Shown piece by piece: positions 38,507 through 47,491 of a DNA stretch of 64,000 nt; positions within the stretch are counted from its first letter, which is position 1, and each line of letters starts with the position of its first letter. A program made the translations under genes and the position numbers. A model generated the notes under the pieces. That model had not been told where the DNA came from, ran no database searches, and saw only the letters and a list, made by a program, of their open reading frames with translations. The stretch is from contig NZ_BCYP01000012.1 of assembly GCF_001598255.1 (NCBI RefSeq), forward strand, positions 1 through 64,000, in the 5' to 3' direction. Source of the stretch: Mitsuaria chitosanitabida ATCC BAA-476 = NBRC 102408. Lineage in GTDB: Bacteria > Pseudomonadota > Gammaproteobacteria > Burkholderiales > Burkholderiaceae_C.

Positions 38507-39028
38507 TCAGTCCACAGGGAGTCCCGCCGGCGGCTTGATCTCCTCCAGGCAGATCATCGAGCGCACGTCGGCGACACCGTCCAGCTGCATGAGCCGGTCG
38601 GTCAGGAACTTGGACAGCGCCTGCAGGTCGCGCGCGACCACCTTGAGCAGGTAGTCGCAGTCGCCCGACACGGTGTGGCACTCCAGGATCTGCGGGAAGT
38701 CGCGGATCAGCGATTCGATCTCCCGCACGCGGCTGAAGGCCTGGGCGGTGATGTTCAGGCTGACGTAGGCCGTGACCCCCAGCCCCAGCGCCATCGGCGC
38801 GACGTCGGCGCGGTAGCCGCGCAGCACGCCGCGCTCCTCCAGCGCCCGCACGCGCCGGAAGCACTGCGGCGCCGACAGGTGGACCTGCGCCGCCAAGTCG
38901 ACGTTGGACATGCGTCCGTCGCGCTGCAGCGCCTCCAGGATGCGGCGGTCGATCGCGTCCAGCGCGCCGGGGGCGGCCTTGGCGGCGCGGCCGTCGGCGG
39001 GGTCGGACTTGGGGGTGGAGTCGTTCAT
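38507..39028 (-). CDS. Lrp/AsnC family transcriptional regulator
   Basis: The 173-aa protein has an N-terminal helix-turn-helix (LDAIDRRILEALQRDGRMSNVDLAAQVHLSAPQCFRRV) and a C-terminal RAM ligand-binding domain (ITAQAFSRVREIESLIRDFPQILECHTVSGDCDYLLKVVARD). The N terminus carries about 20 extra Ala/Lys-rich residues. Such octameric proteins sense amino acids. TAGAAT (39058-39063, minus) is a likely -10. The adjacent divergent gene, MarC, might be controlled by it, though this is inferred. Confidence 0.9.
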   Translation of the reverse strand: MNDSTPKSDPADGRAAKAAPGALDAIDRRILEALQRDGRMSNVDLAAQVHLSAPQCFRRVRALEERGVLRGYRADVAPMALGLGVTAYVSLNITAQAFSRVREIESLIRDFPQILECHTVSGDCDYLLKVVARDLQALSKFLTDRLMQLDGVADVRSMICLEEIKPPAGLPVD

Positions 39029-39148
39029 CGGCGCGAGGATGCTGGTCGTTTGTTGCGATTCTATGGATCACGACGAACGGATCGTTCATGTCGTGGCTTT
39101 CACACGGTGATCACGTGCGGCGAATGGCGCGTTCGCGACAAGATCGCG

Positions 39149-39154
39149 GACAAT
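39149..39154 (+). promoter_or_regulatory. -10-like GACAAT, leaderless start of marC
   Basis: GACAAT ends 8 nt before the ATG at 39163, with CGCGCCCC between and no Shine-Dalgarno. Confidence 0.45.
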
Positions 39155-39162
39155 CGCGCCCC

Positions 39163-39765
39163 ATGGATCACAGCTTTCTCTCCGCCCTCATCCTGCTGCT
39201 GCTGGTGCTGGACCCGCTCGGCAGCCTGCCGATCTTCATCCCGATCATGCGATCCGTGCCGCGCGAGCGCCGGCTGCGCGTGGCCGCGCGCGAGGTCGGC
39301 ATCGCCTTCGCGGTGCTGCTGGCCTTCATGTTCCTGGGCGACAGCTTCCTGCGCCTGATGCACCTGTCGGAGCGATCGCTCGAGGTGGCGGGCGGCGTGA
39401 TCCTGATCATCATCGCGATCCGGATGATCTTCAGCCATGCGGGCGAGTCCGCCTACGGCATGGAGACGGGCAAGGAACCCTTCATCTTCCCGCTGGCGGT
39501 GCCGCTGCTGGCCGGCCCGTCGGCGATGGCCACGGTGCTGCTGCTGGCCTCGCGCCAGCCCGATCGCGTCGCCGAGTGGATCGGCGCGCTGTTCACCGCG
39601 ATGGTGATCTCCTTCCTCGCGCTGACCCTGGCCGACCGCATCCGCAAGCTGCTGGGCGACTCGGTGGTCTCGGCGCTGGAAAAGCTGATGGGCCTGGTGC
39701 TGACCGCCATCGCGGTCGAGATGATCCTGTCCGGCCTGAAGCGCTACTTCATCGGCGGACTCTGA
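39163..39765 (+). CDS. MarC family integral membrane protein
   Basis: The 200-aa protein has six membrane helices and MarC (UPF0056) motifs: LVLDPLGSLPIFIPIM in helix 1, FLRLMHLSERSLEVAGGVILIIIAIRMI, PLAVPLLAGPSAMATVLLLAS, and a final helix MGLVLTAIAVEMILSGLKRYF. The family function is unsettled; the old multiple-antibiotic-resistance link was withdrawn. The ATG at 39163 starts helix 1 directly. Its last 22 bp overlap the convergent GNAT gene. Confidence 0.9.
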   Translation: MDHSFLSALILLLLVLDPLGSLPIFIPIMRSVPRERRLRVAAREVGIAFAVLLAFMFLGDSFLRLMHLSERSLEVAGGVILIIIAIRMIFSHAGESAYGMETGKEPFIFPLAVPLLAGPSAMATVLLLASRQPDRVAEWIGALFTAMVISFLALTLADRIRKLLGDSVVSALEKLMGLVLTAIAVEMILSGLKRYFIGGL

Positions 39766-40319
39766 CGCTCCGGGGCGCCGGCCGCGCCCGGCGCACCCAG
39801 CCCCTGGCGCCATTCGTCGCGCGTGATCCCGTAGACCGAGCCGTCGAAGTCGTACCAGCGCTCGGTCGCGCGAAAGCGCATGCCCAGCTTCTCCATGACG
39901 TGCGAGGAGGCCCGGTTGTCCGCGTCGCAGAAGGCCACCAGCTGCGGCGCGTCCAGCGTGTCGAAGGCATAGGCCGCCATGCGGATCGCCGCCTCGGAGC
40001 CATAGCCGCGGCCCCAGCGGTCGCGGCGCAGGCGCCAGCCCAGCTCATGCGGATTGGCGCGGTCGCGGCCCAGATGCTGCACGCAGCCGGCGCCGACGAT
40101 CTCGCCGGTCTCGCGCTCGATGAAGGTCCACCAGCTGTAGCCCCATTCGGCCCAGCGCGCCTGGACCCGGTCGATCATGGCCTGCGTGTCGGCGATCGTG
40201 TCCGGCTTGCCGGTGATGTAGCGCATCACCTCGGCGTCGCGGTTCATCTCGAACAAGCCCTGCAGGTGCTCGTCGCTCATCGGCTCAAGGCGGAGCCGCG
40301 CGGTGGTCAGGATGGTCAT
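39744..40319 (-). CDS. GNAT acetyltransferase, RimJ/RimL type
   Basis: The 191-aa protein is a RimJ/RimL-like N-acetyltransferase: TILTTARLRLEPMSDEHLQGLFEMN, WWTFIERETGEIVGAGCVQHLG, and acetyl-CoA loop ELGWRLRRDRWGRGYGSEAAIRMAAYAFDTL, then NRASSHVMEKLGMRF. Targets may be a protein N terminus, an amino acid or a small amine. The ATG at 40319 has TACAGT 6 nt upstream and no ribosome site, suggesting a leaderless mRNA. It lies 19 bp downstream of the GGDEF gene in the same direction. Confidence 0.87.
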   Translation of the reverse strand: MTILTTARLRLEPMSDEHLQGLFEMNRDAEVMRYITGKPDTIADTQAMIDRVQARWAEWGYSWWTFIERETGEIVGAGCVQHLGRDRANPHELGWRLRRDRWGRGYGSEAAIRMAAYAFDTLDAPQLVAFCDADNRASSHVMEKLGMRFRATERWYDFDGSVYGITRDEWRQGLGAPGAAGAPERQSPPMK

Positions 40320-40325
40320 GGGCCG

Positions 40326-40331
40326 ACTGTA
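40326..40331 (-). promoter_or_regulatory. -10-like TACAGT before the GNAT gene
   Basis: TACAGT ends 6 nt before the ATG at 40319 on the minus strand, inside the 19-bp gap after the GGDEF stop. Confidence 0.35.
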
Positions 40332-40338
40332 CGGGGGC

Positions 40339-42576
40339 TCAGTCCGCGTGACTCCGGTCACCCCGCGGGGGGCCGGGTTCCTCGCCACCTGTTGCGCTCT
40401 CGCCCTCGTCCGGTGCCCGCGTGGCGGTGCCGCGACGCAGCGCTGACAGGTCGATCTCCTGCGCCGGCGCGGCGCCGTTGAGCAGCCGGATCCGGCAGCG
40501 CCCCGCGCGCTTGGACTCGAACATCGCTTGGTCCGCGCGGCCCATCAGGTCCTCCGCCGCGAGCGCGTCCAGCGGGTAGTGCGCCACGCCGATGCTGCTG
40601 CCGACCTGCACCAGCGCGCCGGTGCTCAGCCGCACCGGCTCCAGGATCGCGCGCAGCAGCCGCTCGCAGACGTTGCGGCTGTCGTCCCGGGTGGGCAATG
40701 GGGTCAGCAGCACGACGAACTCGTCCCCACCCAGCCGGGCCGCCGTGTCGGACGCCCGGATGCCGTCGCGCAGACGCCGCGCCACGGCCTGCAGCACCTC
40801 GTCGCCGGCGTCGTGACCGTGCGTGTCGTTGACCGCCTTGAAGCCGTCCAGGTCCAGGTAGACCACGCCCACGACGAGTTCCTGCCGCGCCGCCGCCGCG
40901 ATCGCCTGGCGCAGGCGGTCGGCCAGCAGCACGCGATTGGGCAGGCCGGTCAGCGCATCGTGGAAGGCGGCGCGCTCGACGCGGGCCTCGTACTCCTTGC
41001 TGTGGGTGATGTCGACCATCATCCACAGCGTGGTGTCGGCCTCGCGCTCGCTGGGCAGGGCGACGCCGTTCAGGTCGATCCAGACCAGCGCGCCATCCTT
41101 GCGTCGCATCTGCTGCTGGCTGCGGTAGTGGCCGCCGCGTTCCAGCAGCGGGTAGGCGTTCTGGCCCAGCGCGACGAAGGCGGCCTCGTCGGCGTAGAGA
41201 TCGCGCACCGGCAGGTGCTGCATCTCCCCCTCGCCGTAGCCGAACAGCCGCTCCAGCGCGCGGTTGCGCCAGACGATGCGGCGGTCGCGCAGCTTGGCGA
41301 TGCCCAGGATGTCGGCGTCCAGCATGGCCTGCTGGTCCAGCGTGAGCCGGCGCAGGTCTTCGGTCATCGCGTCGGCCAGCGCCTGGGCGCGGGCCCGTCC
41401 GGCCGCCAGCAGATAGGTCGTCACCGCCAGCAGCACCGTGAGCACGATGCCGATCAGGCCCGGCCACCAGCCGGCGGCGTCGATCACGCGGCGCTCGTAG
41501 GCGGTGGACATGGCGGCCTCCAGGCGGAAGCCGCGGCCGATGATGTTCACGCGGCGCTCGGCCGAGACCAGCCGGCGCTCGAAGCCCGGCACGGTGTCGG
41601 GGCTGGTGTCCAGGGCATGGATGCCGGTGGCGGAGTCGAGCAGCAGGTCCTCGGTCCGCGTGTGGTCCTCGACCATCAGGCGGAAGTCCACCGGTGCTCG
41701 TGCCATGCCTTCCTTGAGCCCCGCCAGGATCTCCTGCGCCACCAGCGGCGCGTAGAGCAGGCCCAGCAGGGCCTGCCTGCGTTGGGCGGGATCGATGGGA
41801 TCGGCGCCTTCGCGAAACACGGGAACCAGCAGCAGCATGCCCGGGCCCCGCGCCCGGTCCTGCACCAGCGCGATCGGCGAGGTCAGCTGCGATTCTCCGG
41901 TGCGGATCGCCGCCTCGATGGCCGCGCGGCGGATGGCCTCCGAGCCCAGGTCATAGCCCCAGGCCGGGTAGTTCTGCGAGAGCGGCTCCACGTGGGCGAT
42001 GACGAACAGGTCGGGGGCGTCGCCGCGGCTGCGCACCGAGAACTGCGGGGCGCCGTCGGCGCGCTGGGCGGCGATGAACGCGGCCAGCCGGTCGCGCATC
42101 ACGGGCACGACGAAGCCGAAGCCGCGCACGCCCGGGAATTCACGCGGCAGGTCGCGCGACTGGACGTAGGCGCGGAACGCCGCCCGGTCGAGGTGACCGC
42201 GCAGCGACGCGATCGCGCCGCGCGCGCCCTTGAGGCCGTAGACCGGCTGGACGAAGCGCTGGACGATGTCGCGCTCCAGGCGCTCCATCTGGGCGTCGAG
42301 CTGCAGCCGGGCCTCGACGGTGACGCGGTTGCGATTCCAGAGCATGCCGCTGAGCGTCAGTACCAGGCCGAGGCTCAGCACCAGCAGCGCGCCGACGACG
42401 GCGCCCATCGGGGGGCCGTCCCGCGATGACTGGCCGGAGACGGGCGAGCCCGCGGTGCCGAGGGGCTCGGCAGCCCCGGGCGGGGAGGCGGCCGGGATGC
42501 GCGCGGCGGGCGACGTGCCACCGACGGTCGTCGGGTCAGCGTCGTCGGGGCCGGAAGCGGAGGCGCTGGGGGTCAC
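40339..42576 (-). CDS. CHASE-PAS-GGDEF diguanylate cyclase
   Basis: The 745-aa membrane protein has a Pro/Ala-rich N tail, a membrane helix at about 58-78, a periplasmic CHASE domain (about 100-340, with REFPGVRGFGFVVPV) and a second helix (about 372-392). A PAS domain and a GGDEF domain follow. The active site is intact (RLGGDEFVVLL), and RASD five residues before it is the product-inhibition I-site. It should make cyclic di-GMP in response to a small periplasmic ligand. The start is GTG at 42576; Met 57 would be a shorter alternative just before the helix. TACAGT (42619-42624, minus) is a possible -10. Confidence 0.88.
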   Translation of the reverse strand: MTPSASASGPDDADPTTVGGTSPAARIPAASPPGAAEPLGTAGSPVSGQSSRDGPPMGAVVGALLVLSLGLVLTLSGMLWNRNRVTVEARLQLDAQMERLERDIVQRFVQPVYGLKGARGAIASLRGHLDRAAFRAYVQSRDLPREFPGVRGFGFVVPVMRDRLAAFIAAQRADGAPQFSVRSRGDAPDLFVIAHVEPLSQNYPAWGYDLGSEAIRRAAIEAAIRTGESQLTSPIALVQDRARGPGMLLLVPVFREGADPIDPAQRRQALLGLLYAPLVAQEILAGLKEGMARAPVDFRLMVEDHTRTEDLLLDSATGIHALDTSPDTVPGFERRLVSAERRVNIIGRGFRLEAAMSTAYERRVIDAAGWWPGLIGIVLTVLLAVTTYLLAAGRARAQALADAMTEDLRRLTLDQQAMLDADILGIAKLRDRRIVWRNRALERLFGYGEGEMQHLPVRDLYADEAAFVALGQNAYPLLERGGHYRSQQQMRRKDGALVWIDLNGVALPSEREADTTLWMMVDITHSKEYEARVERAAFHDALTGLPNRVLLADRLRQAIAAAARQELVVGVVYLDLDGFKAVNDTHGHDAGDEVLQAVARRLRDGIRASDTAARLGGDEFVVLLTPLPTRDDSRNVCERLLRAILEPVRLSTGALVQVGSSIGVAHYPLDALAAEDLMGRADQAMFESKRAGRCRIRLLNGAAPAQEIDLSALRRGTATRAPDEGESATGGEEPGPPRGDRSHAD

Positions 42577-42803
42577 AGGCGGGGCGGCCGGAGCCGCGGG
42601 CGCTGAACACAGCCGCCGACTGTAGAGCAGCCGGGCCGGCGACGCAGCCCGGATCGTCCCGCCCCGCGCGCCGTCCCGGATTCGTTACATCTGGCTCGCC
42701 GCGATCGGGGTGGCGGGCCTATCCTCCCTCGCTCAAGGGGGCGGCGCGTGGCCTGCTCCTGTGCTGCAATCAATCCTCAAATCCGGTGAAAGCGGGCAGC
42801 AGC

Positions 42804-43421
42804 ATGGCTCAAGACTCGGACAGGGGCCCCGGGGCCTGGTGGGCGGCCGTACGGCGGCGTTGGCAGGCGCGGCGCGACCCGCCGGCGCGCATCGCCGCGG
42901 TCGACGAGGCGCAGCTGATGGACGGCCTCAAGCGCGAGGCCGCGCGCGCGCAGCGGCATGGCCATGACGGCGTGCTGATCCTGCTGGAGCTCGACCCCTG
43001 GGTGCGGCTGCAGCAGCAGTACGGCGAGGACTGCATCCGCGCCCTCGACGAGCGGCTCGGGCAACTCGCCCAGCAGCAGCTGCGTGGTGGGGACTGGCTG
43101 CTGCCGCTGCCGCGCGGCGTCTGGGCCGCCTACCTGCCGTGCACCGATCCGCTGGGGGCGCTCGACGCCGCCGATCGCCTGCGCGCCCGGGTGGCGACGC
43201 TCGACTACCGCTGGCAGGGTCAGTCCTTGCCCCTGAGCGCCAGCCTGGGCCTGGCCCATTGGCAGGACTGGAAACGCGAGCCGCAACAGGGCGCCGATCA
43301 GCTCCTGCAGCAGGCGCGCCAGGCGCTGGCGATGGCGCGCGGCGCCGGCTGCAACTGCGTGCGGGCCTATGCGGCGATGCCGTCGGGCCGCAATCGCTAC
43401 AGCGGGACGCGGCCGGCGTAG
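42804..43421 (+). CDS. Degenerate GGDEF-domain protein, c-di-GMP receptor candidate
   Basis: The 205-aa soluble protein keeps the GGDEF fold pattern: LMDGLKREAARAQRHGHDGVLILLELDPW, then YGEDCIRALDERLGQLAQQ, and LSASLGLAHW. The active-site position reads PRGVW instead of GGDEF. Five residues before it is RGGD, a perfect RxxD I-site. It should not synthesise c-di-GMP but may bind it. No other domain is visible. It is transcribed divergently from the active CHASE-PAS-GGDEF cyclase, 227 bp away. The ATG at 42804 is the first in a plausible place. Its last 25 bp overlap the convergent neighbour. Confidence 0.72.
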   Translation: MAQDSDRGPGAWWAAVRRRWQARRDPPARIAAVDEAQLMDGLKREAARAQRHGHDGVLILLELDPWVRLQQQYGEDCIRALDERLGQLAQQQLRGGDWLLPLPRGVWAAYLPCTDPLGALDAADRLRARVATLDYRWQGQSLPLSASLGLAHWQDWKREPQQGADQLLQQARQALAMARGAGCNCVRAYAAMPSGRNRYSGTRPA

Positions 43422-44665
43422 CCGGTCATCTCCAGGTAGCCCCAGCCCAGCGGGCGGCCGGCCTCGTCGCTGACGCGGGCGGCGCCTTCCCAGTACGGGA
43501 AGCCGGTGCTGCGGCGCGCGTCGATCTCCTGCGCCTGGAAGGCGGCCTCGACGAGGATCACGCCGCGGGGCGTGCGCACCCGCCACCGCACCGGATAGGT
43601 CGCGAGGCTGACCGGGCTGCGCCAGTGGGCGAGGGGCTCGAAGCGCAACTGCTGCTCGAAGTCGGCCTGCCGGCCGTCGGCGCCGCGCCAGCTCCCGCCG
43701 GTCCAGACCGCCGTCCCGTCGTCGCCGCGCACCTGGAACAGCGTCAGCGCCGAGCCGTCGTCCAGGTTCAGGCCGAGCCAGTCCCAGCCCGCATGGGCCG
43801 TGGGCACGGCGGGACCCGAGGCCGCGGAGGACGTCGTCCTTTCCTCGGCGCCGCGGCCGAGCAGGTCGTTGCTCCACTCGTGATCCAGCCAGGCGCGCGC
43901 GGCCACCTCGCGGGTGCCGCCGTCGCGCAGCGCCAGTCGACCGGTGCCGGCCAACTGCGGCTCGCTGACGTAGCGGCTGGCCTGCTCCGGGCCGGGGCCC
44001 TTGCGAGACCAGCCCTCGCGGCCTTGCAGCAGCGGCGGCAGCGGCGCCCGCAGCGACAGCGAGAGCGCGAAGCCCGCCGTCTCGCTGTGCATGACGAGGT
44101 CGTAGCGGCTGCGGCCCTCGCCCGCGTCGGAGCGGCGCAGCTGCCAGTCGCCGAGCCGCACCGCCGTGTCGCCGAGCTCGGTCCGTGCGTTGGCGAAGCC
44201 GTGCCGCAGCACGCGCTGGTCGTGCAGCAGGCGCTGGCGGCCCAGGTCGGAGATCGCCGCGTGCGCCAGCATCAGCTGGCCCGGCGCGAAGGCCGAATCG
44301 AGCGGCCGAGCCAAGTCATTGCGCAGCCGGAAGAAGGTCAGCTGGAAACCGTGCGTGGGCGGTGGCAGCGGAGTGGCGGCGTTCGATCGGGTCGCTTCCG
44401 CGGTCTCGGACGGCGCGCGCAGCACCCCGGTCAGGTACCACCACTCGATGCGGGTCTCGGGATGCGCGCCATGGTCGCGCGGGAAACGCAGCGGCGCGTC
44501 GGACAGCGTCTGCGCGCCCGCCATGCCCGGCGAGAGCGCCAGTCCGGCGCCGACTCCGCCCACGGTGCCCAGGCCGGTCAGGCCGACCGGTGCGCCGAGC
44601 GCGCCGAGACCGGTCGAGGCGCTCCAGGCGCCCAGTCCCTTCAACAGCGGTCGCCGACCGATCAT
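43397..44665 (-). CDS. AttH/CrtC-like lipocalin-fold secreted protein
   Basis: The 422-aa protein has a Tat signal (IGRRPLLKGLGAW) with a long Gly/Leu-rich region, cut near AGAQ. The mature part has the AttH / carotenoid 1,2-hydratase form: FPRDHGAHPETRIEWWYLTG, HGFQLTFFRLRN, AWLDHEWSNDLLG and GWDWLGLNLDDGSALTLFQVR, two lipocalin-like halves. In AttEFGH operons AttH accompanies an ABC transporter; its ligand is unknown. The start overlaps the permease stop by 1 nt, and GGAGG precedes it. It is the last gene of the three-gene operon. Confidence 0.85.
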   Translation of the reverse strand: MIGRRPLLKGLGAWSASTGLGALGAPVGLTGLGTVGGVGAGLALSPGMAGAQTLSDAPLRFPRDHGAHPETRIEWWYLTGVLRAPSETAEATRSNAATPLPPPTHGFQLTFFRLRNDLARPLDSAFAPGQLMLAHAAISDLGRQRLLHDQRVLRHGFANARTELGDTAVRLGDWQLRRSDAGEGRSRYDLVMHSETAGFALSLSLRAPLPPLLQGREGWSRKGPGPEQASRYVSEPQLAGTGRLALRDGGTREVAARAWLDHEWSNDLLGRGAEERTTSSAASGPAVPTAHAGWDWLGLNLDDGSALTLFQVRGDDGTAVWTGGSWRGADGRQADFEQQLRFEPLAHWRSPVSLATYPVRWRVRTPRGVILVEAAFQAQEIDARRSTGFPYWEGAARVSDEAGRPLGWGYLEMTGYAGRVPL

Positions 44666-47457
44666 CACCAGTCCTCCCTCACGGCGCGCAGCGCCTCGCC
44701 CTGACCGGCCCGCAGCGCGCGGGCGCTGGCCCAGGCGGCGGTGATGCCGGTGGCGGCCAGGCTCGCGGCGAGCAGCGCCAGCACGCGCCACACCGGCACC
44801 TGCCAGTCCATGCTCCAGTGGAAGCTCTGCGGATTGAGCCGGAACACGAGCACCGCGCTGATCGCCAGGCCCACCACCGTGCCCATCAGCGCGCCGGCGA
44901 CGGCCTGCAGCAGGCTCTCCGCGATCACCAGGCGGCGCAGCATGCCGCGCGTCAGGCCCAGGTGCAGCAGCAGGCCGAACTCTCGCCGACGCGCGAGCAG
45001 CTGCGCCGACAGGCTGGCCGCGACACCGAACAGCCCCAGCCCCAGGCCCACCGCCTGCAGCCAGTAGGTGATGGCGAAGCTGCGATCGAAGATGTCCAGC
45101 GAGAAGCGGCGCAGCTCTCCGGCCGAGGCGATCTCGAGCGCGTCCGGCGCGCCGGTCATCGCGCGCAGCGCGGCCTGCGCCTCGACGGGATCGGTGCCGG
45201 GGCGCAGCCACAGGGCCAGTTCGGTGATCGCGCCGTCGCCGCTGAGGCGGCGCCAGAGATCGCGCTCGATCAGCACGGCGGCGGATTGGCGGCTGTAGTC
45301 CCGCCACACGGCCTTCACGCCGACCGGGATCTGGCGGCCGTCCAGCCGCAGCATGAAGCGGTCGCCCGGCTTCAGGCGCAGCGCGTCGCTCATGGCCTCG
45401 TTGATGAAGACGGGGGGCAGGCCGTCGGAGAGGGTCGCGGCCTCGCCCTGCAGCGGCAGCCGGTGATCCAGGGGGCGGGCCAGCAGCGTCGCCGCGCCGG
45501 TCATGCCGCGCACGGTGATGCCGACGTTGCGGGTGCGCTGCGGGGAGACGCGCTCCACGCCGGGCAGCGACGCCGCCGACGCGGCCCAGGCCGGCGGCAT
45601 GGGCTGGCCTTGCTGCGTGCTGTCGCGCGCGGTCTGCCGGACGTAGAGGTCGGCCGGCAGCATGTCGGTCAGCCACTGGTCGAGCGACAGGCGGAAGCTC
45701 GCCACCATCACCAGCATGGCGACGGCGAGCGCGAGCGCGACCAGCACGCCGGCGATCAGGCGGCCGGCTTCGCCGGCCTGGTCGCGGGCGCGCTCGACGG
45801 CCAGCAGCGGCAGCGCGCGGCGGGCGGCCCAGCCGCGCAGCAGGCCGGTCAGCGCGCGCAGCGCCAGCGGCACCGTGCCCAGCGCGCCCAGCAGCAACGC
45901 CAGCATGGCGGCGTAGGCGCCCCAGGAGATGCCCAGCACCGGGCGGAACTCGGCGAGGAAGGGGGCGGCCACCAGCAGGGCGGGGCCGAGCAGGTGCCAG
46001 CGGCCATCCGGCGCGCCGCTGCCCAGGCCCTTCAGCACCTGGGCGACGGGCAGGCGCCGCAGGCGTGCCAGCGGCAGCGCCGCGGCGCCGAGGCTGACCA
46101 GAGGGCCGAGCGCCAGCAGGCCGAGGATGGACGCGGTGGAGGTCTCCAGCGCGGGCCGATGGCCGTGCAGGCCGGTGAGTCCCGCGCCCAGGTCGCCGCC
46201 CAGCGCGCGCAGTCCCAGTTCCGCGAGTCCCAGCGCCAGCACCAGGCCCAGCACCGCGCCGGCCAGCCCCAGCAACAGGGCTTCCGACACCAGCAGCGCG
46301 AGACGCTGCCGAGCGCTCATGCCGAGCACGCCCAGCAACGCGAGTTGCGGCAGGCGTTGCGCGACCGACAGGCTGTGCACCGCGAAGACCATGAAGGCGC
46401 CGACGAACAGCGCCATCAGCGACAGCACGCCCAGGTTGAGGCGATAGGCGCGGGTGATGCGGCGGGCCTCGTCGGCCTGCTGCCGGGCCTGGTCGGCGGG
46501 ACTCTGCGCCTGCACGCCGGCGGGCCAGACCGCGGGCGCCGCGCGACCCGGGGTCATGCGGAGCAGGATCGCGTCGAGCTGTCCGGGGCGGTTCAGCAAC
46601 TGCTGCGCCCAGGCGATGTCCATCACGATCAGCGGCTGGTCACGGTCGGGGATGCGACCGACGACCGGCAGCGGCCCCGCCAGACCCGGGAGATCGAGCC
46701 GCACGGTGAGGGGCGACGTCGAGGACGCGGAGGCGGCCGTGGTGGTGGGCGACGGGGCAGGGTCCGGGCCGGATGCCAGCGAGGCGGCGCCCGGCGCGGC
46801 ATGGTCCCAGGGCGATGCAGAAGTCGACGTCGACGTGACGGCGGACGTGGACCTGGACGCGGAGGCGCCGGAAGCGTGGCCGCCCGCGGCATCCGGTCCG
46901 GCCGCTGCCAGGCGCAGCCAGGCCGCGTCGCTGACCAGCACGGCGGGCTCGCGCAGCGCGCGCAGGACGTCGGCGCCGGTGGCGCGCGGCAGCCATTGCG
47001 GATGGAAGGCGCCGAGCTGCAGGAGGTCCAGCCCGACCAGTCGCACGCGCAGCCATTCGCCGTCGCGGCCCTGCACGCGGACGCTGGCATCCAGCCGTGG
47101 CGCGAGCGCGGCGACGTCGTCGCGCGCGGCCAGCTCGGCATAGAGCGCGTCGCCGATCGAGGCCGCACCGGGCGCGGCGGTCAGCTCGAGATCGGCTTGG
47201 GCGCTGCTCTGGCGCGCCGCCGATTCGAACTGCGCCAGCGCGGACGCGTTGATCCAGTGCACCGCGCCGGCCAGCGCCAGCCCGAGCGCGATCGTCAGCA
47301 GCGCCGCCAGTTGCCGGCCCCATTGCAGGCGCAGCGAGGGCCAGGACAGCTGCCACCACCACCCCCAGGCGCGGCGCAGGCCGATCAGCGGCGGGCGGCG
47401 CTCCGCCGCCGGCGGGGCAGGCGGCAGGGGCGGTGGCAGGGAGGCGGACGAGCTCAT
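44665..47457 (-). CDS. FtsX-like ABC transporter permease (AttFG/LolCE type)
   Basis: The 930-aa membrane protein has an N-terminal helix, a large periplasmic MacB-PCD-like domain, and helices near residues 340-480. A second half has another periplasmic domain and three terminal helices, giving about ten helices in two FtsX units. It looks like the product of fused AttF/AttG or YbbP-type permeases. This class works by mechanotransmission, acting on periplasmic or outer-membrane substrates rather than channel transport. A Ser/Thr/Ala-rich insert of about 60 residues (residues 180-245) is unusual. It pairs with the ATPase gene 34 bp upstream. Confidence 0.87.
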   Translation of the reverse strand: MSSSASLPPPLPPAPPAAERRPPLIGLRRAWGWWWQLSWPSLRLQWGRQLAALLTIALGLALAGAVHWINASALAQFESAARQSSAQADLELTAAPGAASIGDALYAELAARDDVAALAPRLDASVRVQGRDGEWLRVRLVGLDLLQLGAFHPQWLPRATGADVLRALREPAVLVSDAAWLRLAAAGPDAAGGHASGASASRSTSAVTSTSTSASPWDHAAPGAASLASGPDPAPSPTTTAASASSTSPLTVRLDLPGLAGPLPVVGRIPDRDQPLIVMDIAWAQQLLNRPGQLDAILLRMTPGRAAPAVWPAGVQAQSPADQARQQADEARRITRAYRLNLGVLSLMALFVGAFMVFAVHSLSVAQRLPQLALLGVLGMSARQRLALLVSEALLLGLAGAVLGLVLALGLAELGLRALGGDLGAGLTGLHGHRPALETSTASILGLLALGPLVSLGAAALPLARLRRLPVAQVLKGLGSGAPDGRWHLLGPALLVAAPFLAEFRPVLGISWGAYAAMLALLLGALGTVPLALRALTGLLRGWAARRALPLLAVERARDQAGEAGRLIAGVLVALALAVAMLVMVASFRLSLDQWLTDMLPADLYVRQTARDSTQQGQPMPPAWAASAASLPGVERVSPQRTRNVGITVRGMTGAATLLARPLDHRLPLQGEAATLSDGLPPVFINEAMSDALRLKPGDRFMLRLDGRQIPVGVKAVWRDYSRQSAAVLIERDLWRRLSGDGAITELALWLRPGTDPVEAQAALRAMTGAPDALEIASAGELRRFSLDIFDRSFAITYWLQAVGLGLGLFGVAASLSAQLLARRREFGLLLHLGLTRGMLRRLVIAESLLQAVAGALMGTVVGLAISAVLVFRLNPQSFHWSMDWQVPVWRVLALLAASLAATGITAAWASARALRAGQGEALRAVREDW

Positions 47458-47491
47458 GGCGCGGGTCGGCGGGGCGATGGCGGAAGCGGCC

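Noticed and set aside
42426-42803. Upstream extension of the degenerate GGDEF frame
   Set aside because: The extension overlaps the start of the divergent cyclase gene, is Arg/Pro-rich and lacks motifs; the ATG at 42804 fits the domain.
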